From NCBI GenBank assembly GCA_013399875.1, contig VXAZ01018004.1, positions 1,152,607 to 1,216,606 on the forward strand: a DNA stretch of 64,000 nt. The letters are read 5' to 3'. The notes under the pieces are model-generated. The model was not told the DNA's origin and searched no databases. It saw only the letters and a list, made by a program, of their open reading frames with translations. This document shows, piece after piece, positions 24,601 through 35,229 of the stretch. Within the stretch, counting starts at the first letter, position 1, and every line of letters begins with the position of its first letter. The position numbers were made by a program, and so were the translations under genes. Origin of the DNA: Gymnorhina tibicen. Lineage: Eukaryota; Chordata; Aves; Passeriformes; Artamidae.

Positions 24601-25608
24601 ACAAATATGAGACTAGTTTAGACTGAAAAGAAAATGCATGCAGGCATTCCTTGTATCATTCCTCATATGAAGTGTTTTTCCACCCTTTTATGAGTTTCTG
24701 TTTTCTTAATTTCTTAGTCATAGTTAATGTAGGATTGGAGGAGGTTTTCCAATTTTCAACTAAAATTTCCACTTTAATGTCAAAAAAGCAGTTAAAACAC
24801 TTATTCCACAAGGTTTTAAATATTTACTTATTTTTGCAGGTGAGCTTCGAATAAAATACAAGCACACAAATAAGCCAATACAATTTCCACCTGTTTTTAA
24901 TTGAAAACCAGATTTCTGTGAATCTGTTGTTTTACATCCTATAAGGCAATCAAAGAAAATTTTTGAGAATCTTCTACACTATTAATCTCTCCAAACTTTG
25001 AACTTTTCTATGTAGCACCATTTTCTTGCCAACCTTCTTCCCTTGAAGTATCTATAAAATGGAGAGCAATATCTAGTAAAATGTCCCTAGGTATTTTATA
25101 TATTTTGGTAAAACACAATGAGTTCTTCAGAGAGTGCTTTAGACTTCAGTGGCATTCTGTGTGGGAACAGTTTTATCTTTTTTAGCACTGAACTATAGTC
25201 TCAGGATCTTACAAAAATTTGTAGTTTTTCTAAAAACACACTGTATTTGCATAACCTTCCTAAATATAAAAAGCAGAAGAATATTAAATGTACCAATTTA
25301 TATGTAGAGTTACCCTACTTCATTCAATGGAATTAGTGTAAATTTGCATTGTATTTTATAATGGTGATATTTGATAACTCTTATGTGGAATGAACAATGA
25401 ACTGTGCAGGCAGAAAACTGTGTATTCCCAATTTAATAGTAGTAGCTGTTAAAATCTAGATTTCCCTAGGGTCTTTCTAAATCTGTGGTCTACCAAGAGA
25501 TAACATATTGACATTTCATCAAATTCAGTATTAGACATGCATTAAAACCTTCAGCAATGAATTATCCAGTAAACGTCTAATACTCATTTTTTCTTCATTT
25601 TACAATAG

Positions 25609-25761
25609 CTGTGTGTCAACATGACCAATGAGAAGATACACCAGTACATCAATGAAGTGCTTTTCCTACAAGAACAAGCAGAATGTGTACAAGAGGGAGT
25701 TGCCATGGAAACGATGTATTCTCCTGGTAACCATACTGCAGCCTTGGCTTTTTTCTTTCAG
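25609..25761 (+). CDS. MYO16: MYO16 window exon 6: relay helix
   Basis: A 153-base exon of exactly 51 codons, phase 0 on both sides. It begins [20 protein letters not shown] and continues [20 protein letters not shown], then [11 protein letters not shown]. 'LCVN.TNEK....N...F..EQ' is the myosin relay-helix motif (usually 'LCINYTNEKLQQ.FN..(M/V)F..EQ.EY'). Boundaries are TTTTACAATAG|CTG and TTTCAG|GTAGTT. The reading frame continues 18 codons into the intron before a stop, so intron retention would truncate the motor. It lies 0.6 kb from exon 7. Confidence 0.95.
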
Positions 25762-26343
25762 GTAGTTTCCAGATCCATTTTACACCATGTATATTCATAC
25801 GCAGTCTGTGAATGTTAGGCTAATACAAACTTTTGCTTGCTTTGTCCAATTTATGAGCCTTCAGACAAGGTTATGGGTCAAAGAGACCACAGCTCAGTGG
25901 CTCACAGAGCTTACTAACAGAACAGGGCTGAGGAAGATGCAACAGAAACTCCCTGCCTGTACCGATTCATGTGCAGCATCTGCGTACCGCGGCACGGCGA
26001 CTGTAGGACTGCTGCCGTAGGAGTGACGAGGCTCTGTCACGAGACAGTTTCTTCAGTGCCTGAAGCTAGTTTCTGGAGTACAACTTTTATGAAGCAAGTA
26101 ACAGTTTCTAAAAGATCATCAACAGCAACCATTTTTGGCAACTGAAATACTGTTCCCTACATTTCCTGTAGAAGAACCAGCCTTGAATACTTACCAAAAT
26201 ATTTTAATCTTGTATATTTTTTTGTTGTTTTTGAGGTGATGTGTGTTTCTGTTTACTAAATTACAAGCTGTGTTACTCTACAAGGAAGAACTGAAATTCT
26301 ATGGCTCCTGTATAAAATGAGAAAAATCTATTTTACATTTCAG
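25762..26343 (+). other. MYO16: MYO16 intron between window exons 6 and 7, with a CpG-dense patch
   Basis: A GT-AG intron of 582 bases. From 25983 to 26041 there are eight CpG dinucleotides in 59 bases (including a CCGCGG site), unlike the CpG-poor surroundings. The acceptor is CATTTCAG. No coding or repeat similarity was recognised. Confidence 0.75.
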
Positions 26344-26544
26344 AAACCATCAGGTTTTTTGTCAATGCTGGATGAAGAAAGCCAATCTATTTGGTCAGTG
26401 GAACAGAGTCTTTCTAAACGCATTCAGTCTTACCTGGATACATCAGACACAAATACAGTCTATTCCTCCACAAAAGATGGAAATGGTAACCTTGCCACAA
26501 AGGATCTGGGCTCCACCTTCACTGTTATGCATTATGCTGGGAGG
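26344..26544 (+). CDS. MYO16: MYO16 window exon 7: relay loop to HYAG motif
   Basis: A 201-base exon of exactly 67 codons, phase 0 on both sides. It starts [20 protein letters not shown], equivalent to 'KP.GILS.LDEE' just after the relay helix. It ends [11 protein letters not shown], equivalent to 'F.(V/I).HYAG.V.Y' (HYAG at 26530-26541). The middle part ([16 protein letters not shown]...KDGNGN) is the class-variable insert before HYAG. Boundaries are ACATTTCAG|AAA and AGG|GTAAGT. Exons 6 and 7 are both symmetric in phase 0, but losing either would delete the core relay and be structurally destructive. Confidence 0.95.
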
Positions 26545-26973
26545 GTAAGTTGTTTGAATATCATTTACATGCAGTCAATGAAAAAAGTAAAAAACCACAA
26601 AATTTTTCATGGCTTCTCCAACACCTGTCTATAAATAGGATTTCACTGTCAAGTGATAAATTTTCAGAGGCCATGGAATCTCAATGCCATATCTAGTGTA
26701 TATAATGTGTAGCTTACATCACAGCGTGCAGGATACAGGCTACCTAGTTCTGGCTCCTAAATTTTGTCTTCATTGTAAGCATTCCATGTAGAAGGGGGTG
26801 ATTCAGATCCCTCAGCATAAATGTTTGATGCCATTTTAGCTGGCTTCACTTTGTATACAGATGTGGTTCCAGAAGAGTAGCTCCTCTGCTATATATGTAG
26901 ATACCTGGGTTACAAGCATAAATCTGGTAAAAACAAAAATAAAACCCCCACTCTTTTTGTTAGTAGTCATAAT

Positions 26974-27014
26974 TTTTTTCCTACAAAACATGCTGGTTTT
27001 TTCCTACAAAACAT
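26974..27014. repeat. 18-bp direct repeat, two copies
   Basis: TTTTTTCCTACAAAACAT occurs at 26974-26991 and again at 26997-27014, with five bases between the copies. It looks like a small local duplication. Confidence 0.8.
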
Positions 27015-30000
27015 CCTACAAACCCAGAACATGCTAAATGTCTTTCAGTATGACGGTAAAACTAGATTAATATTTTTTTTATTCTCCTGCCTGCAGTGTT
27101 CACAGGAGAAGTGTAATCAATTCTTTTAAATAGGCTTCTTACCCTTTTCTTTCAAATACTTCATTTTCACATTGTCCCCACAACCACCCAGAACTCAAAG
27201 CAAGCAAATTAGGTATGTGCTTAAAGGGATAGTGTTTTTTTTTTTTTTTTTATAATCTGACAGCAGTATAAATGGGGACAGATCTGTTTTGTGGCTCCCC
27301 ATTTGGAAATGAAGCTGATGGAAATCTTGAGTTGTGTTTTGACACAAGCAAATTTGTTCCTGGCCAATGGTAGAAATGTGGTCATTATGGAAAGGACTAT
27401 TTGAGTAGTGCTTAAGTTCCTAACCCAAATACTCTGAATAACTTCCTGTGGGTTCTTCTTTCATCATAAGGCCTTCTACTTAGACTTAAATTATTTGCCA
27501 AAGTTAAGTGGTTTGAATACCTTCACTACTGGGACTTATCAGTAGGAGCATTGGCACACAGTGGTTTAGATAACAGTACAACCAAGATTTTGTGAAACTT
27601 ACTAGGACTTCAAGTGGTGGAATATAGAACTGACCATGAACTTCAGATATTTAATTTATAAATGTTTTTTATACTTGTTACATAAGTATTTTTTAATGCC
27701 ATTGTGTTAATAAAAATTTATGATAAGAGCTCGAAAAGGTTCCACACCACAAAACTTGACATGGAAGCAGCAGCAAGGCATCTACATTAAAATCACAACC
27801 AGAATAATAAGCACATTTCTTCAAAATGAAAGAAATGTTTGTCTTATTCTCTGAAGAAGCATTCAGAAGATTTTTTAAGACCAATATTTCAGGTGCCTAG
27901 TTCTGAAAGCTAAACTGTGAGTTGTAAAGAGGACACTTTTCATTAACATGTGTTTTAGTCTTGCATGGTTGTTTAGATTTTGTTTTATAACATAGACACT
28001 TGGTTTGACCTTTTCCTAATAATAGTAATGACATTTAATCTAAAAGCATGAACAAATAGACAGCTCCTCAAGTAATGTAAATCCACACATTCTCTTGAAG
28101 TCAGAGGAGATCCTTTGATTTACATTGGCCAAGGAACTATTCCAGTCAGGTTGTCCTTTGCATCCTTGCAACAGTAAAATGCTTGGCACTGACAAAACAG
28201 AAAAGTCCTCTTGCAAGTGCTTAACTCTCCCTGCTTTTAATAGTAATTGAGCTAAATCCTTAAAGACACTTGAATATTTTTGGTTTTTTGTGGAACTGTT
28301 ATGTAGCTGTCATAGATTGAAATTCCAGAATTTCATGATATGTATTTATATAAACTTTGATGATAGGATGACTGTACTAAATGACACAAATTGAGTTTAT
28401 TCTGAGACTAGTATGTCTTCATATGTTGAGAACCTGAATATGAAAATCTCAGATTTTAAAACTGTTGATGCTGTTCTTTAGATTGCTCTGTTACTACATT
28501 TAGTAGCTTTTTATAGAAGTCATTAGTGATATATGCATTATGAAAATTGTTAAAGGATGAGGCTTTTAAATAGATCAGGATTTATTTGCACTGAAAAATA
28601 AGAATTTCATATATGAAGTATCAATATAGTTTGGCAGGTTTTGAGACCCATTTCTCTAGTCTGGTATCAATTAAATGGGTCTAAAGTAAGTGAAGTGTAA
28701 AGCCATCTTACCCTGCACTGTTGCCTTCAGAGATCTCCAAATTTAAAACAAGGGGCTCTCACCACAGTTTTCACTGATTTTTACTCCTTTTAACTTGGTA
28801 AAGCTTCTCCACATTTACATGAGTATAACTGAAATATGAATCAGACCCAGACAGTAGAGAAAGAATTACCAATGAACTGTGACAGGTAATCAGACATGAG
28901 AGTCTTCACTTCTAGCATTAATCATTTATGTTCAGGTGATGTGTCTAGGCTGGCAGTTGAGGAGGAAGTCACACTGAATGCAGCAGGCTCTGTGTTAGAA
29001 CATGAAGGCAGACATCCTGATTTCTCTGGGTAACAAAAGTTGTAACTGCAATGTAGTTCACAGCCGGTATTAAAGAGCTGCTGCTCTGAGTCAACTAGAA
29101 AAAAAAAAAAAGCTGATACTCTATGTTGGCCCTGGTATGAACCTCTTATGACCCTTGTAATCTGGGCTTCTTTTCATCAGTAGTGTATGGATGTAGGTCA
29201 AAGTCCAGAATGAATTGGGTTAATTTCTTCACTCAGACACTTGCAGTAGCTATTTTAGCAACTCAGAAGTGCAGTTAAACTGGAAAATGCAGTTATTAAA
29301 AATACTTCCTTACTGAAAAGACCTACTTTTATATATTTAATTGAGATTGACATACAACGTTTTGTGAACAAAAGTGATATATCTAGCTTTATATTTTGAG
29401 ATAATTACAGATGATACAGATGTTTCCGTGCAGTTTTAAAGACCTCTAATATGTTCATATATTCTGAAATATTGTGTTAAGATACTCATAGAAAAATTAT
29501 CTTTTCTTCCACTATCAAGTCTTTTTGACTGACTGTGATATGAATTGGGAGGTATTGCCCATTCCCTTAAGCTTCAGGCTCAGCAACTTTTCCTAAGACT
29601 GAATACGCCGTATTATTGATCCAAGCATAATGAGCCTTAGACCATCCCAGAAAAAGCAGTACTGAGAGAAAAAGAGTAGAGAGAATGGGTCAGAAGTAAA
29701 AGAAAGAAAGCACAAAGTTGAAGTGAGACAAAGAACGCACATGAGACTCAAAGTAACATGTAAGGGGGAAAAAAATCCAAATGATTTGGAATCACTACTT
29801 GATTTTCTGGCTGAAACAATACTGCAAGAAAATCTGCTTGTATGATACGATTCTGAGAGACCTTGGATTTTTTCTTATTATCTTCTCTGTTTTGGAGGGA
29901 AGAAAGAGGAAACAATATGCACAAATTAATGTCTGCACGTGGAAGAAATCAGGTATTTTAGTATAATCTTTGAGTGAATATTGTTTTACAAAAATGTAAC

Positions 30001-31468
30001 AGAATGATCCAGTGGAAGAGAGAAAATGAATTTCGCCTCATTTCTCTTGAATTTTGCTGTTGTGCCTGAACAATGTTAAATCCATCTGTTTCTGCATGGG
30101 CAATATGATATATTACTTGTGAACACCCATGAACACATGCTTAGCAAAGGCCACTGTGAGCATCAGTACTTTATCATATCAAGTATTTTACTTTATCTCC
30201 CAGTTTTAATTTTACAGCTGAACAGAATCCTACAATGCCTTGACACATTATGAGTCTTTTCTAAGAGCTGTTTAATGTCTTGGTATCAGACTGCTGTAAG
30301 ACAAAAAGCTTATCTGTTTTGTTCAGGCAGAAGGTAGAAGAGAATGATTTAGGGATTTTATGACTAAAAAAAAAATAATCCTAGTGAAAGGCTTTATCTG
30401 AATGTTGCTTAACACATTTCTCTGAGCACTGGCAGTCTGATTTCTTCCAGAAAAATTCTGCTCATCTGGGGTATTGCTTTGTTTCTTATGCCTGATATGA
30501 ATGTGGGTATCCTGAGATGCTTCTCACAGAGACTGTCTGTGGGGGAAGAGGCAGACACTACACCTTGCAAGCTTGCCTTGAGGTAGCAAAATGCTTTATG
30601 GGTGCATCTGACCATCAGCTGAAACTATCCTGAGAATCTGTAATACTGAATGTCTAGGTTCTTTTATTGATAACATTAATATTTACATTGTTGGCTCTCA
30701 CTTAAGGAGGGGCTTCACATGAATTATATCTTTGAACTGTTGGGCATATAAATAGCCATGATTTTTGAAGAATAACATTTCCATCATTGAACTTTCTCAA
30801 AGACTCAAAATTCTTTATTTTTTAAAATTTTAGGGAAGAATTAACATATCAATAAGTAAATCAGAAATACATTGTCTTAGCACATTGCCAAGAGACTCAG
30901 CTTTACCTAATAGCAGTATTTAACATACCGGTATTTGAGATAAGGAGCTATTTGCCCCATTGTTCATGTGATCTCAATAATACATTATCATAATTTAAGG
31001 TTTCTGCTGTTTAAATTATACCTGAATTTACAAATTAGATAAGCCCCTTGTCGCTGTTTGCCTTTCCACTGTTTTGATTCATCCTACTGTAATAAACCAA
31101 GCAGACATAAAGGCCAACTTCTTTGCTCTATAAACCAGTGCACATAATGTTCCTTTAAGTGCAGATCAATGTCTTTCATTTCTCAGCTACGTGCATATCA
31201 AAAATACCTCTCAGCTGTCAGCTCACCTTCACCAAGGCAGTCTTCTCTGAAATGCCTTGAATATCCCAGGCAGACTCTGAAACTGAACCTCTAAATCAAA
31301 AGACAAAAGGAGATGGATTAATCAATAAGGATGCTTTCATTTTCGCTATTTTTTCCCCAGGCTGAATCCCCAGACACAACAATCAAATCAATCTAGTCTA
31401 AGCCGTACCAAGGCCTATAAAGGCTACTTGACATAGATTCTGGTTTTCAAGCAGGCGTGACAGCCATG

Positions 31469-31503
31469 CTTTTTCTCCCTTTCTCTCTTTCTTTCTTTCT
31501 TTC
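31469..31503. repeat. Pyrimidine simple repeat (CTTT-type)
   Basis: A 35-base run of C and T only, ending in four or more CTTT units. Confidence 0.8.
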
Positions 31504-32808
31504 ATTAAGTAGTCTTGATTTGGGATTCTCACATACAGGAGAAAATGATAAAACACTTCCCCCACCCTTCTATTTTGTTTCTAAATACTTCCTTCTTCAA
31601 AATGCTGTTCTATCACAGTGTTAAAATAAGACTTGACAGACTATAAAATTATTTAGCTCACTCACTGCTTAACAAGGCTTGTTTTGGGAGGCTGATAAAC
31701 CCAGTGAACCTTAAAAAATGGCACATGCAAGCATATCACTCACATTCAAGTACTGGCAGAAAATTAGCAACTACAAGTGTCTCTCTGTGCACTAAATTGT
31801 CCTTGGACATGTTCTCAAAAATTTCTCTTTTACTACATGAACTAATTATTTTCTTATTAACTAAAATTTAAAACACAGGCAAAACTGTAAGTTTCTGAGT
31901 TACATTTTGCTATTAAAATAGTAAAATTTTTCTTTTTAACTGTGAATGCAGCCAAATTGTTCTTAATATTCCAGCTGGTATCTTCCTAGCTTGTTTTAGG
32001 GTTCCTGCCAAATCTGCCATTAACCGTGAGTTTTTTTGGCCTATTACAATATACAGAAATTGTTTACCAAAAAAAAGAGAGTATTTTAAGGAATTGATGA
32101 AAACTATGTGTAAAGATGGTCCTGTTGATAAAGTATATTGGGATATGCAATGAACTCGGAGAAAATCCCTTAAGCAGGTCAGATGTTATGAGAAAGGATA
32201 CTTTAGTTCAGAAGAAAATATGTACAGTCTTCTGATTTTCTGGCATGAAGATAATTAATGAAGCAAAGAGGCAAGAATATGTAAACAGATAAGAGGAATA
32301 TGCAGTTCCCAAAGTCAGCTCTGTGCATATCTGGTGAGTCTCCTGTTTTCTGGGTGTTTTACCTCTTACTTGTATCTGGTAGTTCTCATGGTATTAAAAC
32401 CAGCTATACCAACTTCAATGACCAGAAAACAGGTTCCAAACAAATAAAATTAAGGGTTTTTCTCATACTTAATAATTAGTGAAACTCCTTGACACAGAGT
32501 CTTAAAAGATGCTGGAAATGCTAATGAGTTCTGTAAAAAGAGATTTGAGCAGGAAATGTGGGTCAAGAGATCCTAAACAAAAAGGTGAGATACAGCCTCC
32601 AGGACAAGAGCACCTTCACAGGCAGAGCCCTGAAAGCTGAGAAGGGAACTGGTGGCTGGCAGAGTGGAAATACTCCTCAACAGTTTTCCCAAATATTCAG
32701 GACTAGATGAATATTTGGCCATACCCATTACAACTTATGTTAAGCTCTCTTCCTTTATGAACTTAAATTTAGAAGGAAAGCAAATCCAACCCCTTTCTTG
32801 TTTTAATC

Positions 32809-32852
32809 TCTTATAATGAAATAAAATGTCGGCATTTTATTTCATTATAAGA
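32809..32852. repeat. Perfect inverted repeat: 20-bp stem, 4-nt loop
   Basis: The left arm at 32809-32828 (TCTTATAATGAAATAAAATG) is the exact reverse complement of the right arm at 32833-32852. The loop is TCGG. There is no mismatch in 20 base pairs, so the structure is probably young or maintained. It is shorter than a usual microRNA precursor and AT-rich. The most likely explanation is a template-switch mutation or a small element remnant. Confidence 0.85.
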
Positions 32853-33913
32853 ACAGCACACCTTTTCTTTTTTTAAATAAAAATAGTTCAGCTATTCAGA
32901 TAAAATATAAAGGTCTTGTTTCCTTTGACTAACACAAACACATAGGTTTGCATACTGTCTACCCCAAAAAGTTCATCATGTAAAGCAAAATAAAGCAAAC
33001 AACTGAAATAAATAGAAGTGACTAAGGAGTATGTTTTATAATACTGGACCTATGATCTAAGTGAGTGCATATTTCCTGCCTAAAGCGTACAATATTTGCT
33101 TGGTTTTGTCTCCCCAGAAAACCTATTCCACTGTGCTTGAGCACCAGCCAGTGCAGAGTTTGGGCCAGGTTTATTTTAGAAACGCAATGGAAGAAAACTG
33201 AGGGAAATATATGTGCTTTAGGTGGCATGTAGTTTGGCATCTCTGATGAGGGCAAGATTAAATTAACAAAATTGGCAGCTAGAAGAGGACTTATTTCACT
33301 TTCTGTTTTGTGGGACTGGCAATAACTATGTAACCCTAGAGTGCCATTTCATTGAGTCAGTTTTCATGTCTTTAGGCAGTGAATTAATTTACCAAGTCTA
33401 TGGGAAAATCGTTAGGAACGTTAGCAATTTCTTCATAAAAGGGAATCCTCCTTTTATCTATTCTTTGTGATATGAAACATGTCTTATGAATACATTTCTA
33501 GAAATTTGTGATGTATTATATCAGCATCAATACTGAAATTTCGCCCTGTTTCAATCTAGGCACTTAATCATAATACGGCATCTCCCACTGCTATACTTAT
33601 CTACTCTTCCCACCAATACTAATTCTCTTCTTCTAATTTAGTCAAAGCCCAAGACACTCAATTAGGAACTGGTATTATGGATTTGTCATATAAGTTCTGT
33701 TAATTACCTTTTATGGACCAATATGGTACAACATTTATGTTCAGTACACTAAAAGCATTTAATAGTATACTTAAAGTATTCTAATAGTTTGCTAACTGTG
33801 TTGTATGTTCTTAGGAACTGAGATTAGAAAATACATAACATTGCATCTGTCGTGGAAAAGAACCAAAATTCTCTTGTTATACCTTTTTCATGTCAGACAC
33901 CATAGTAATTACA

Positions 33914-34006
33914 TCATTTGACAATTACTCACTCTAACAGATTATACACTTCCAAGTCATATAATTTCTTTTGTGAGCAAGATAGCATTGCATAATTGTC
34001 AAATGA
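33914..34006. repeat. 14-bp inverted repeat with 65-bp spacer
   Basis: TCATTTGACAATTA (33914-33927) is matched exactly in reverse complement at 33993-34006. Close by, GATTAGT and ACTAATC (34029-34045) form a second small stem. The pair could be ends of a short non-autonomous element, but no flanking target duplication was recognised. Confidence 0.6.
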
Positions 34007-35153
34007 CCCAATGGAAAATTAATGCACTGATTAGTGTTACTAATCTTAATTATATATTTACAGCTTTATTAAATGTACAAGCATAAAATTTCCCCAAATA
34101 CCTAAGGGGTTTAGGATATAGATCCAATACAAAAAATTTAAAAAGGCTTTAGATAAAAACATGGTCGCAAGGTCAATAAAACCAAACTGTATTCTAAGTT
34201 CCTATTAAGTACCTGCCTAATCATGCAAGTACTGAGATCTATAATTTTCTTCCTTTCTAACTTAAAAATTCCCTTTGGGTTCTACTACTGTGCAAGCCAG
34301 TGCTGCTTATATCTAAAGTCTGTAAATTAACTGGTTGTTTTTCTTCTATCCTCATACAAAGTTAAAAAACAACTGAAAAAACAACTCTGCTCAGTGACTG
34401 CTTTCTTGTCTTAGTGCTCCTTTTCCATACCGTGTCTTCGGGGATGGGCTCAGTATTAAAAGAGACATTTGGTTGTATTTCTTCATTTTGGATTTACCCT
34501 CAGTACCTCTGGCTAGAACTCAGATTTTGCTCAATTTTTAGAGTGCCTACCACATGTGTGAGAATTTATCTGCAGTCAGATGACAGATTCAGAGACAATC
34601 CAACTGTCTATTCATGAAATCATGACATCAGGCAACTGAGGTGACCCAAAATCCTTATGGGCGTAGTTGTTAGAAATGTAAATGAGATTTGCGCATAACT
34701 GATAGACTGAATTTACCTCCAAAGGACATATCAATGTTTGGAACTTGTCCTGAGTGTGAGCTGGGACTCAAATTTCTTTGTAGTGGTTAGTGGGGACAGT
34801 TTCCCATTGACAAGAAGGTCTGTGATCTGGGAGTGACTTGCTCATCCTAAAGGGAAAGCGATGTTTAGGACACTGTCTCCTGCTTTACAGTACATATTTG
34901 ATTCAAAGCCTTGCATTGTGGAAATGCTTTAAAATCAGTTCGATGGAAATTCTGTATGGTTGCAGAGGCACATAATGTTCAAGAACCTGTTCTTCTAGTC
35001 AGTATTCTTGGCACTTAGAAAATGCCAAAAGATACTACCTGCTGCTAACCTTTAACTGTTGAGTGGAAAAAAACATAGCTTCATTTCTACTGCTGTAGGA
35101 TTTTTGAAAGATGCATTGGTCATTACTAATGATGTCACAATATTTTATTATAG

Positions 35154-35229
35154 GTAACATATGAAATTGCTGGTGCGATAGAAAAAAATAAAGATTCCCT
35201 TTCACAAAATCTCATATTTGTAATGAAAA
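35154..35229 (+). CDS. MYO16: MYO16 window exon 8: KNKD segment
   Basis: A 76-base exon: 25 codons and one base (phase 1). It reads VTYEIAGAIEKNKDSLSQNL followed by IFVMK. 'Y.(V/I)..(F/A)..KNKD.L' is the myosin motif immediately after HYAG, so exon 7 and exon 8 are contiguous in the protein. Boundaries are TTTATTATAG|GTA and AAAA|GTAAGT. The short size and phase-1 end mean that skipping would shift the frame. Confidence 0.94.

Larger units (their letters stand above)
16054..25608 (+). other. MYO16: MYO16 intron between window exons 5 and 6 (9.6 kb, GC-AG type)
   Basis: It starts GCAAGT and ends TTTTACAATAG. Contents seen: a 10-bp stem-loop at 17769-17795, a T run near 18101-18112, a GC-rich island at about 20757-21110, a TTTG-type simple repeat near 21592-21615 and a short GGTTCT repeat near 23424-23442. 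Open frames at 23312-23674 (minus) and 23493-23801 (plus) overlap each other and resemble nothing known to me. Confidence 0.75.
26545..35153 (+). other. MYO16: MYO16 intron between window exons 7 and 8 (8.6 kb)
   Basis: A GT-AG intron. It includes an 18-bp direct repeat at 26974-26991 and 26997-27014, poly(T) at about 27236-27251, an A run at about 29099-29112, a CTTT-type tract ending near 31503, a perfect 20-bp hairpin at 32809-32852 and a 14-bp inverted repeat at 33914-34006. I found no interspersed element that I could name and no other exon. Minus-strand frames such as 30409-30615 and 33022-33255 look like chance. Confidence 0.75.

Noticed and set aside
28000..32000. A further hidden exon in the intron between exons 7 and 8
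   Set aside because: Exon 7 (HYAGR) and exon 8 (VTYE...KNKD) are adjacent in every myosin motor, so no coding sequence is missing there.
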